64,000 nucleotides of DNA, taken from positions 7,208,443 to 7,272,442 of the forward strand of contig OX422188.1 of assembly GCA_949130485.1 (NCBI GenBank), read 5' to 3'. This DNA comes from Agelas oroides. Lineage: Eukaryota; Porifera; Demospongiae; Agelasida; Agelasidae. Made by a program: the position numbers and the translations under genes. Position 1 is the first letter of the stretch. The number at the start of each line of letters is the position of its first letter. Below the pieces are notes generated by a model. That model did no database searches, had not been told where the DNA came from, and saw nothing but the letters and a program-made list of their open reading frames with translations. Positions 45,093-55,434 of this stretch are shown here, piece after piece.

Positions 45093-45612
45093 GGTTGAAT
45101 AGAGCTGTCCAGGTACAGCCCAGTTTCACTTTAGTGTCCTCCTCTCCCGCACACGGCGTCACGGCCCGCTGCCACCGCCACAGTACAGTGTAAAACACAC
45201 CGTCTCACCGACTATGCTATAGTTAAAGACAGAAAGTACAGGAATTCTAGCACCCTCCAGTAGATCAGCCTCGGCGCCAACACGCTGTGGTGTAAGTTAC
45301 TGTGTCTTCTTCTTTCTTCCTACGTGCGATCAGTGACGCCTCTGGCCTTTAAGGAATTGAGATAACGATCCCACAAACGGAATAAATATCCTACAAGATC
45401 GCCATTTTGCAGTCTTCCGTGACACACCTGTGCAACACACGTCCGTAAAACGTTCCGTATAACTATAAGAGCTTCAATGATGATGTCATAACTAAATTTT
45501 GCATGTACGCAACGTTTCTGTGCCACGCCCTGCGCGCGTGCGCAAGGCTGCGCCACGTCCCACGACCTCTGGACTCGACTAAGAGGAGAAAACAGCTGTA
45601 CTGACGGGAAGA
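45093..45612. promoter_or_regulatory. Divergent promoter region CDC42SE / enolase
   Basis: 520 bp between start codons. The region is GC-richer near 45520-45570 (GCGCGCGTGCGC), consistent with a TATA-less housekeeping promoter. Confidence 0.45.
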
Positions 45613-47057
45613 ATGTCTGGAGTGACAAAAATCCATGCCAGGGAAATCCTGGATAGCCGAGGAAATCCCACTGTGGAGGTAAGTACTTTTTTTTACTTTT
45701 ATATCAGTTTATGGTCTTCTGCTGTTTGCAGATAAAATTACAAAATGAGTGTGAAGTGTACTTGTGAGATGGTGTTTTAATTCCCTGTCCATCTCGTGTC
45801 TGTTTATCTTAACAGGTTGATCTCACGACATCAAAGGGCACTTTCCGTGCCGCAGTTCCTTCTGGAGCCTCCACAGGCATCTATGAGGCTCTGGAACTGA
45901 GGGACAAGGACCCCAGCCGGTTCCTTGGTGAGGGGGTATTGAAAGCAGTTGAGAATGTGAACTCAGTGATTGCTCCTGCTCTGATTGCAAAGAACATTGA
46001 TGTGACAAACCAGGAGGAGGTTGATCAGTTGATGCTGGACTTAGATGGGACACAGAATAAGAACAAGCTGGGAGCGAACGCCATCCTTGGTGTCTCCCTT
46101 GCCGTCTGCAAAGCTGGAGCAGCCCACAAAGGAGTGCCCCTTTACCGCCATATTGCAGATCTAGCAGGCAACTCAACTGTCGTTCTTCCATGCCCTGCAT
46201 TCAATGTGATTAATGGAGGGAAACATGCGGGCAACAAGCTAGCCATGCAGGAGTTTATGATCCTTCCAACTGGTGCCTCATCCTTCCGAGAGGCGATGCA
46301 GATTGGGGCAGAGGTGTATCACAACCTCAAGGCAGTTGTGAAGCAGCGCTATGGCCAGGATGCAACCAATGTCGGTGATGAGGGAGGGTTCGCTCCAAAC
46401 ATCCAGGACAATAGGGAGGGGCTGGAGCTTCTGAAAGTTGCAATTGAAAAGGCTGGCTACACAGACAAAGTGAAGATTGGAATGGACTGTGCTGCTTCTG
46501 AATTCTTCAAGGATGGAAAGTACGATCTCGATTTCAAAAGCCCAGACTCAGAGCCCTCCAAGTGGCTCTCAGGCCCTGACCTGGTGGAGCTTTACCAGGG
46601 CTTCATTCGAGAGTACCCCATTGTCTCCATCGAGGATGGCTTTGACCAGGATGACTTTGACACCTGGGCAAACCTCACTAGCAAGACCTCGGTCCAGATT
46701 GTGGGTGACGACCTCCTTGTTACTAATCCAAAGCGAATCAAGATGGCGATTGACAAGAAGGCCTGCAATGCACTCCTGTTAAAGGTGAACCAGATTGGCT
46801 CTGTCACGGAGTCCATCCAGGCATGCAAGATGGCCCAGGCCAACGGCTGGGGTGTGATGGTGAGTCACCGCAGCGGGGAGACAGAGGACACCTTTATTGC
46901 TGATCTTGTGGTAGGTCTGTGCACTGGGCAGATCAAGACCGGGGCACCCTGCAGGTCTGAGCGACTGGCAAAGTACAACCAGATCTTGCGCATAGAGGAG
47001 GAGCTTGGGGAGGCTGCTGTGTTTGCCGGGGAGAAGTTCCGCAACCCTCTGGCCTAA
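45613..47057 (+). CDS. ENO1: Enolase (2-phosphoglycerate dehydratase)
   Basis: Converts 2-phosphoglycerate to phosphoenolpyruvate in glycolysis. Two exons, 45613-45678 and 45816-47057, give 435 aa. The N terminus is [15 protein letters not shown]-like ([14 protein letters not shown]). The catalytic loop is [16 protein letters not shown]. Mg-ligand and active-site blocks are [51 protein letters not shown] and the signature [19 protein letters not shown]. The protein ends FRNPLA. The second exon is 1.24 kb without an intron, unusually long for this window. Confidence 0.98.
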
Positions 47058-47128
47058 TACACTGTCCAATGACACACATGCACCAGTTAGTATTGTGGTA
47101 TTGTTGTATCTGCACAGCTTGCTTGTTA

Positions 47129-47311
47129 TGTAGCTCAAATTCAAGGTCAAACTGTGTGTTTGGATTACTGTACACAATCATTCAAATTATGTAGCTCAAA
47201 TTCAAGGTCAAACTGTGTGTTTGGATTACTGTACACAATCATTCAAATTATGTAGCTCAAATTCAAGGTCAAACTGTGTGTTTGGATTACTGTACACAAT
47301 CATTCAAATTT
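47129..47311. repeat. Three perfect 61-bp tandem copies in the enolase 3' UTR region
   Basis: Each copy starts TGTAGCTCAAATTCAAGGTC and ends CAATCATTCAAATTA. The three copies are identical by eye, so the expansion is recent. Confidence 0.95.
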
Positions 47312-47604
47312 TTGCTGTTCTTGTTTTTGTGGGTAAGCTAGCTGTCCTAATCTAGCTGTGAAAATACGATAGTTGTTTTATAATCACGTGCTTTAATCCC
47401 CATGCATTCTATCAAGCTACAAGAGAGAAATCATTATACCCTCAATCTCTTGCCAGAAAGTGACATCAGTGAGAATGAGCTTGATGCTGCTGAAAATTTG
47501 AACCATGTACAGCATGGTGGATATGTCAATCATGTACTCCATACAGTCTGTCTCATCCCCAGTCTCCTATGGGAGACCAGAGACTCTACTGTATGGAATT
47601 GACA

Positions 47605-49600
47605 TCACTCAGCCGTCTCCTCTGTTCCTCCTCCACCATCCTTGCTCTCCAGTCTTTTCCCCACCTCTTCTTCCAGCCTTTCTGCCACCTCCCTCATGGT
47701 AGCCACCATGTCCTCATACTCCCCGGCACCATCAGCTACAGCCACCTGCAACTTCCCCAGATAGCCGTCAACAGTCTCCACAGTCGGAGTCTCATTAGTA
47801 CCAGGTAAGGGGGAGTTGTGGAAGGCATCCACCAGCACCTCTCTAAGAGCTTGCAAATGGTCCTTCAAAACAGTGTTCCTGGACTGTTGTTCTGCCATCT
47901 CTGCACGGAGTTTCTCCACTGTAGCCTTCATGCTCTCCACATGCCGACTGAGCAGGGCATTTTCCTCCTCCAGATCTCGGTTGTCGTGGCGAAGCTTCCG
48001 CAGCTGAGACTCCATTTCTGAGAAGAAGAGAAACATCACTAGCGTCTGAATACCTTGTATTGGTCTTACTCCATAAGTTACCAACCAAGTCTGCTGTCAC
48101 ATGTGGTCACATGACAGTCACATGACCTCCTCACCTCTGTTGTGCTGCAGAAACTGTTCAGTAAAGATGGGTATGTCTGTACCGGGCACAAAGTCCTGTT
48201 GAGAGGAGAGGGGTGCTGGACGAGTGGATGAGGATTTAGGTTCCTTGGGGTCCTGGTCGTAAGATGTATGTGTGGGAGTGAGGGGTGGGGTGGGAGTGAT
48301 ATAAAATCAGGTTTCCTACAATCAATTAAAATCATCTGCCTGATACCTGAGATTTTGCTGATTCTGTCTTTGGCTCTTTGTGGGACTTATGTGAGTCTTT
48401 TTTGGTCTCACCACCTGCAGTACCTTTTCCTGACCAGTTTTGAAAAACATTAGTTAGCAGATCGTGAATCAATTCTATCTAGTCTCAAACGTACACCATC
48501 GGACAGATTGTAACATTTATTTTCTCATCTTCTATTATCATACCTGTGTACTTTAACTTCATGAACTGTTTGTATGACTCAGTCTGTTGGTATGCAGAAT
48601 ACTCCTTCATGTAGCGCTCCTTGTCCTTCTCGGCAGCATCAAAGTAACGCTGGAGGAGTGTGCATAGAGAACAGGACCCTCACCATTGTTCATCTTGTAT
48701 AGTAGTCAGTGTAACCATTGTTAGGTGGACTAGTGTCTTTCCCAGGCCTTCCCACTGTCAAGTTTTTGATAGCTTAGCTATAATATGCAAAAACAGAGGG
48801 GGGAGGCCTGTTCTGTCAATGTCCAACTAGGTAGACAGAGGGGTGAAAGGGTTCCCCAACCAAAAGAGTGAGATTGAGGTTTTTTCTTGTCGAGTCTGTC
48901 CATGTGCTGAAGTTCTGAAGTTACTGCTTGTTGTTCAGGACGAAGAACGTGTGTGTAAAATAAGTTATTTCAGTTGGACACATCTCCCCCCCTCTGTCTA
49001 CCTAGGTAGACATCATTCATGTGACAAATGTTCCCGGACCTTCTCCCTCCATTCTTGCATACTATAGGTGGAATCTTAATTTAGGAGTCTTCCACTATAT
49101 TAACCACTGACAAAGGTACCGGGGGTACTACAGGCACCTGGGGACACAAAAGTGACATGAAAGCCCACACATATGAAGCATCAACCTGTTTATCTTTTGC
49201 TGGCAGGTTGTTCCACAGCCCTCCGATGTGCTTCATGAGCTCCACGAACCCCATCTCTGGCTGGTCACTGTGCAGCTTCTGTCGAACTTCTGTACTGAAG
49301 ATGATGTAAGCAGTTACTGGACGCTTGGGAGCATTTGGGTCCTTAGGTACAGTCACCTTCTTGCGCTTGATGGTGCGTGACTTGGCATCTTCTGTGGAAG
49401 AGAAAACCACCATCCATAATAGTCACTAACAATGTCATGATGCCTAGCTCCTGTATATCCACAAACAGAAACAGCTGTTAAAATATTTGTTACTGTGGTT
49501 AAAATTAATATTCTCTGTGCTCACCACTTAGCTGTTCCATCAGTTGAGCATGCGGAGGGCGGGGTAGCATGTGTACAGCCTCGATCCGGCGATACAGCAT
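47605..49600 (-). CDS. HMG20A: HMG20-family HMG-box protein (HMG20A/B)
   Basis: HMG20A/B (iBRAF, BRAF35) are chromatin proteins of the LSD1-CoREST repressor complex. Exons (-): 49600-49525, 49391-49186, 48649-48544, 48429-48347, 48195-48135 and 48017-47605; 945 nt, 314 aa (HMG20B 317). The HMG box is KDPNAPKRPVTAYIIFS, ELMKHIGGLWNNLPAKDKQRY and KERYMKEYSAYQQTESYK. After a Lys/Ser linker come IPIFTEQFLQHN and a coiled coil (LRHDNRDLEEENALLSRHVESM, LRAEMAEQQSRNTVLKDHL), then LPGTNETPTVETVDGYL, all matching HMG20A. The start codon (49598-49600) sits at the edge of a hairpin-element fragment. Confidence 0.94.
48740..48815. mobile_element. Hairpin-element fragment, GATCGCTTGCAG subfamily
   Basis: TTTCCCAGGCCTTCCCAC...AGTTTTTGATAGCTT and AATATGCAAAAACAGAGGGG. 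A second fragment (TTCCCGGACCTTCTCCCTCCAT, 49030) lies 200 bp on. Confidence 0.55.
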
Positions 49601-49701
49601 CGTTCCCAGGCCGTTCCCGCCTCCAGTTTTTGATCGCCGTTCCCAGACCCTTCCTGGGACTATAGTTCATTCTCTGGAACGCGGAACAGACACTTATAAA
49701 G
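49601..49701. promoter_or_regulatory. 101-bp divergent promoter HMG20 / ROCO with hairpin-element sequence
   Basis: Between the two ATGs, 49601-49638 is the end of a hairpin element (CGTTCCCAGGCC, CCTCCAGTTTTTGATCG). 49638-49665 reads CGTTCCCAGACCC then CCTGGGACTATA. More than half of the shared promoter is element-derived. Confidence 0.65.
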
Positions 49702-52700
49702 ATGACTGAATCCGAGTTACTGGACGCTTGTCGTGTTGGAGATGTAGTCGCAGTCCAGAGACTGCTGCCTCCAGTCAGGAGCCCAGAAGGCGTTATATAG
49801 ACTGCGATATTTGGACGACAAGACTCCCCTCCACTACTCTTGCCTCCATGGCTGGCTGGACATGACCAGGAAGTTAGTAGAGCAGTACCGCTGTGATCCA
49901 GAGAGTAGGGACTGGGAGGATAATACTCCGCTGCATGTCGCTTGTCGTGAAAATCGTGTGGACATTGTGAGGTACCTTGTTAGTGAGCAGGGTTGCAGTA
50001 CAACATGGTGGCGTGATAGTCCACTGCTTATTGCCTATAGAAAAGGGCATCTAGGTATCGCTGAAATCCTCCTAACTGGGCAAGATTGTTGCACAGCTTG
50101 CAACAAACATAGTCAAACCCTCCTCTACTACTCTTGCTACCATGGCTGGCTGGATGTGACCAGGAGGTTGGTGGAGCAGTACCAATTATGTGATCCAGAG
50201 AGTAGGGAGTGGTGGGGTAATACTCCACTGCATGTGGTTTGTCGTGAGGGTCATGTGGACATTGTGAGATATCTTGTTAGTGAACAGGGGTGCAGTACAG
50301 CATGTCAGAACAAGAAGGGTGATACTCCACTGCATTTGGCTTGTCATGGGGGCCATGTGGGCATTGTGAGGTACCTTGTTAGTGAACAAGGGTGTAGTAC
50401 AGTGTGTCAGAACAAGGATGGTGACACTCCACTGCTTATGGCATGTAGAAAAGTGCTTATACCCATGGTTGAAGTACTCACCAGTGGACAGGATTGTAAG
50501 GCAGCATGTTACTGTCAGGACACTGAAAGTGGTGACATTCCACTGCATGTGGCTTGTAGAAAAGGGCATCTATCCATAATAAAAGCACTTACCCGTAGGC
50601 AAGATTGTAGAGCAACATGTAACTGTCAGAACAAGGATGGTGATACTCCGCTGCATGTAGCTTGTTGTGGGGGTCATGTGGACATTGTGAGGTACCTTGT
50701 TAGTGAACAGGAGTGTAGTACAGTGTGTCAGAACAAGGATGGTGATACTCCGCTGCATGTGGTTTGCAGGTGGGACAAGACTGGTGTAGTACAGTTTCTG
50801 TTGTCTACTGGGAGAGTTGATCCATGGTGTAAGAATGCTAGCAATCACACACCAGTGCAACTGACTGATAGCTATGAAATAGTAAAATTGTTTGCTGGAT
50901 TGACTAAGGACAACCTAGAAACATTCATTAAAGTTTTCATCTTTGGCAACCCAGCTGCTGGCAAGAGTACCCTGGTGAAGGTTGTCGAGAACAAGGTCAC
51001 TAGTCGACTTGGAGCATTAGCTGGCCAGTTTAGAAATGTGTCGGGAGTGGAGCTAAAGACTGCTGGTATCAATACAGTCACCATTCAGAACAGCAGATTA
51101 GGCACTGTCACTATCTATGATCTAGCAGGTCAGTTCGAGTACTACTCTAGCCATGATGCACTGGTAGAGAATCTGATGTCTTCTTCGGCTGCCATCTTCA
51201 TAGTATTAGTCAAACTCAGTGAGAGTGAAGCTGAGGTGATTCGAACACTGCAAGACTGGATCTCATTCATTGAGAACTGCTGCAGCAGAGTGGAGGCCAC
51301 TGCCCACCTGATGGTTGTTGGCAGCTGGGCAGACAAGGTAAAGGAAGCTAGGGAAAACATTGATCGGAAGTGGTTGAACATCAAGAAAGCTTGCATATCC
51401 TCAAGCTCTTCACTTCACTTTGTAGGACTCACAGCTCTAGACTGTCGCAAACTGGCTTCTGGTGGGTTAGATAAGATCTGTGATATGATTGGATCCAGCT
51501 GTACTGCTCTGAGAGAAGCTACAGAACATAAGCATAAAGAGTTCATCTACCCTCACCTGTTACATGCTTTCATTAGCACCAAGCTCAGCAGTCAAGTTGC
51601 TTGCAGTGTTAAGGAACTGTGTACCCACATTACAGCAGAGGACAATGCTCTTCTCCCAACTGAACCAAACTTACTAGCTCCATTGCTGAGCACCCTCAGT
51701 GATGGAGGACACCTGCTCTACCTACCAAACAAGGAAGACTTTGAAGCAGGGTGGGTAGTTGTCAACAAACAAGTGGTGCTTTCTGAGATCAGTGGCACAG
51801 TCTTTGCTCCGGAGCAATTCAAACAGCACCATGACATAGCCACTAGTACTGGAGTTGTACCAAAGTCCAAGATTGCTGGTGTGTTTGCAGAGAAATATAA
51901 CATCGACATGATATTGGGTGTTCTAACTATATTTGAGTTCTGCCAGAAGATACAGGACTCCTCCACCCTCTCACTGATAACCAGCAGTGACCCTTCCAAG
52001 GATGTTACAGCGGCCATAACCCGAATTGATGAATGCTCAGAGAGCTACTACTTCTTCCCAGCTCTAGTTCGAGTGGAACACCCCACAGATGTGTGGCAGA
52101 GCAGTAGTCCTGGACTGTACCAGTGTGGCTGGTGTCTGTAGTGCTCCAAGGATAGGCAGTACCTCACCCCACGGTTCCTACATGTGTTGCTCCTTCGCCT
52201 GGCCTTCTCCTTTGCCCTGGCTCCTGAGATCTTACAGCAGGATAATGCCTCACCTGTGCTGAGGAGAAGGTGCGCCATTTGGAAGAATGGAATCCAATGG
52301 CTGGATCAGGATGGTGTTGAAACTATTGTAGAAGTGTCAGAACAGAACAAGTTGGTGGTGCTACTGATGGCGTGTCCAGAGGGAGAAGAGATGGCATGTG
52401 TTCGACTTCGTTCCTCACTCATCTCAAAGATCCTGGAAGCAAAGGAAGAACTTTGTCCTCGGATATCTACCACTGAGCTGCTGATTGATCCATCAAACTT
52501 GTCCAGCTACCCTCTTCCTAGTTCAAGTGAGCTTACACTCTACACAAGAGATCAAGATGTCAAGGCTGTTCAAGAACGCAAGCAGTTTGTAGTTGATGTA
52601 ACTGGTAGGAAGAATCTGAAGCTAGCCAATGCCCTCCACTTTGAACCATACCATGGCATGCAACCTAGACTGATTGACCAATTGTTTGACAAAGATTTAG

Positions 52701-53179
52701 GAAATCGAGAAGTTGATGATAGCTTCCTACATGATGTTGATGCAACAAGCCCCAGTGGAAACGGTGTTGCGAATGTTCAAAATTTCTGATGATAGCCTAT
52801 TCTACAGCTATTTCGAACAGTTTCCTAATGAGAGGGACAACCCCGTCAGAAGATGCTTTCGTCTCCTTCTCACATGGAAGAACTGTGACAGTGATGGCGG
52901 CATGTACCAGAGCCTTCGTACCACTCTGGACAAGTACAGTATCTTCTGTGGAAGAAACCTGGTAAGTTAAAAGTTCAAGTTCATTAGTAAAAAGTACACA
53001 TTAAAAGTCCTTTTTGTGACCTTGTTTGTGTACAGATGGCTCTCAGTTCTATCAGTGGTGTGGCAGTGGACACTAGTGTGGAGAAGAGTACATCCAATGA
53101 ACATCCCCAGGTTTGTGGTAGCATGACAGACAAGGCAGGCTACATGCTCACAGATGGGACAAATTATGTATGGTGGTGA
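49702..53179 (+). CDS. Ankyrin-Roc-COR (ROCO) protein gene with interrupted reading frame; possible pseudogene
   Basis: About ten ankyrin repeats (DTPLHVACRGGHVDIVRYL type, 49820-50840) are followed by a Roc GTPase domain: P-loop IFGNPAAGKST at 50940, switch-type DLAGQ at 51118, and a degenerate base-recognition SWADK. A COR-like region and a terminal segment (52790-52961, then 53036-53179) of possible death-domain type follow, an order seen in DAPK1-like ROCO proteins. The frame is broken three times by eye. ATG 49702 (MTESELLDACRVGD) is out of frame with the repeats near 49797. A TAG at 52139 interrupts GWCL/CSKDRQYLTPRFL, which otherwise continues in frame. Around 52735-52790 the coding signal changes frame. 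A donor (GTAAGT) follows at 52962. It may be a recent pseudogene, a null allele or a sequence error. Confidence 0.8.
50220..50780 (+). repeat. Homogenised ankyrin-repeat units within the ROCO gene
   Basis: 99-bp modules (GTGGACATTGTGAGGTACCT, GTTAGTGAACAGGG, CAGAACAAGGATGGTGA) are nearly identical at DNA level in at least four copies, more alike than protein constraint demands. Confidence 0.8.
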
Positions 53180-53604
53180 GGTCACTTCAGGTATGGGCTA
53201 TGTAGACTGCTTGCTACATAGTAATTCATATTTTGAACAATACACTATTATACTACACTAGCTTGTACTGCACCTATACAAATCGTTGAGTTTCAACCAT
53301 AATGCACCTATATACGTAGTTGTTGCTGTTCCCAGTGTTGGCCTGGTTTTTAGGTCAGAACATATATCATTTGCATGTTCTGTTGATTGCATCTACCCAC
53401 TCAGGGCTGTAGCCATCAGATTTGAAGTGGTCAGGTTACTAGTGTGTGTGTAAGCATGCAACATCAAGGGGCATGTAGGAGGGTCTGGGGGTATGCCCCC
53501 CCCCCAGAAACTTTTTTGGAATTTGGAGGCTATGAGATTGCTTCTGAGACCATTTTTGGACCAAAACAATGCTTCTCAGAGGCCAGATGACAGTTTCACA
53601 GTTT

Positions 53605-53672
53605 CCTCCTCCGTTTTTGCATACTGCAAGCGATCAAAAACTGGAGGCGGGAACGGCCTGGGAACAAGGCTA
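53605..53672. mobile_element. Hairpin-element half, GATCGCTTGCAG subfamily
   Basis: CCTCCGTTTTTGCATACTGC, GATCAAAAACTGGAGG and the right end GCCTGGGAACAAGGCTA are intact; the left terminus is degraded. Confidence 0.75.
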
Positions 53673-54149
53673 GTAATTCCTGGGACACAGGTAAGAGTAA
53701 AGTACACTGTTCAGTGATGTGTGTTTGATCAGATAGCTTCATGAGTACATGCACTGTTCAGTGATGAGTGTTTGATCACATAGCTTCATGAGTAAAGTAC
53801 ACTGTTCAGTGATGTGTGTTTGATCACATAGCTTCATGAGTACATACACTCAGCTGCAGTTCCAGGACCAGGCCATCTTGCCCATGGTATTGTATTCCTT
53901 TTCCATTCAAGGTTCAAGGAAAACATGGATATAAGTTACAGTGAATTTTTTTTTTCATATTATTGCTTGTTTGTGCTAGATAAGACCTCAGGTGAAACTG
54001 GTCACACTTATACCAGTATACATCCACAGATGTAGTCCACTAGATAACTCACAGTGTAAACTGAGCAGTAGGTATGTATTATAGCTATGCATCATCTATG
54101 CACTTAACACCATAAATTCTATGGTGCACGTCCTCTACTGAGCACCTCC

Positions 54150-54237
54150 ATTTGCCTCATTCCCAGGCTTCTCCTGACCTTTTTGATTGCATAATATACG
54201 AGACCAAAAAACTGGAGAGAAGCCTGAGAATGAGGCT
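54150..54237. mobile_element. Hairpin element, degenerate
   Basis: TTGCCTCATTCCCAGGCTTCTC pairs with GAGAAGCCTGAGAATGAGGC; the interior is TTTTTGATTGCAT-like. Confidence 0.75.
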
Positions 54238-55434
54238 GCACCTCCAATGTATCCGATTACTGGGTGCAAACCACAGTGACACATTTCTTGGACTGATACT
54301 CCTCTCTCTACTGCTGATCTCTCTAGGGCCATCCTGAGTTCAGAGGACCAGTGTTCACTGTTACAAAATCTGTTGTGGAACTACTTTGTGTGACCGTCGT
54401 TTTTATGCCTGTTTCGTACATTTTTATACAGTAATTTATAACTTCCTATTTCACTTTTATGCCTGTGTCATTGTATGTTTGTAACAGTTACCGCACAACT
54501 TACTATTACCATATAGTCCAGTATTATCATATTGAGTTTAATTTCCTAGTGCACTGTTTGACTAAAACTTTTGATACTTAATTTGTAATTTTTACCTATT
54601 TTTTGGATATCTAGTTTGTGAATTATTACTCCTCTAGAAAGCCGGCTATGTATTTGCTTGGAACACAGCAGTTTCTTACTGCATGGCAGTAATTGTGAAG
54701 GCCAATGAAGACCAAGAGAAGATAAAGAAAAGACGTAACTGTGTGTACTGACAACTGTGTTACTAGTCTAGCCATTCATAGAAGTGTATAGCCTCATCGT
54801 CAAGCATATAGATAGGTGGACAATGCCTACTGGGCTTTTTTCAGTTAGACTTGAGTATGTATATATAACTGATTGAGATCACAGACCCGGAACAATTGCA
54901 CATCAGCCCATAAAAAGTCCATTATGTACAAGTTCTTATGCTCTGCTTAGCAACAGTCAGTGCATCTGTTTCTGTGGCAACTACAATCTTTCTTCCTCTC
55001 TCTAGGTCTGTGAAAAGAGAAGTCCATTGTTGTCTCTCAGGCACTGAAATGAGTAGAGACTGGTGTATAGTGAGTTACCTTGTAAGCCTGCCAGCAACCT
55101 GTGATTTCTATCACGAGTGGGGTATGTCTTAGAGAGGGAGTGAGGAAGGACAGGGGTCTTCAGCAGAGAGGCTAGCTCAGCTGGAGAGAGGGGTGCAGGG
55201 GAGAGAGGGGTTGTGAGTCATTGATGACATGACATTACAGCCACCAGGAACTGTTACCTTTCATCTTCTGAAGCTTCACACGTTCTTTTCTGCTTACAAC
55301 TGGTTTCTGCTCTAACCTGTATACGTACCAGTCAAGGCATACATTACATCACTAGCTGGGATTGAAGCAGAGGTGCTGCTCACAAGAATACTGGCTTTTA
55401 CATAAGTATGCGAGATTCATGAAGGTCACTGCCA

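Larger units (their letters stand above)
53180..55434. other. Intergenic stretch between ROCO and DDX24 (tail to tail)
   Basis: It holds a hairpin element (53605-53672), a tandem repeat of about 55 bp in roughly 2.7 units (ACTGTTCAGTGATGTGTGTT..., 53700-53850) and a degenerate hairpin (54150-54237). 54380-54640 is T-rich. No coding exon is convincing. Confidence 0.55.

Noticed and set aside
46477-47181. ORFs antisense or out of frame to enolase
   Set aside because: Shadows of the enolase exon.
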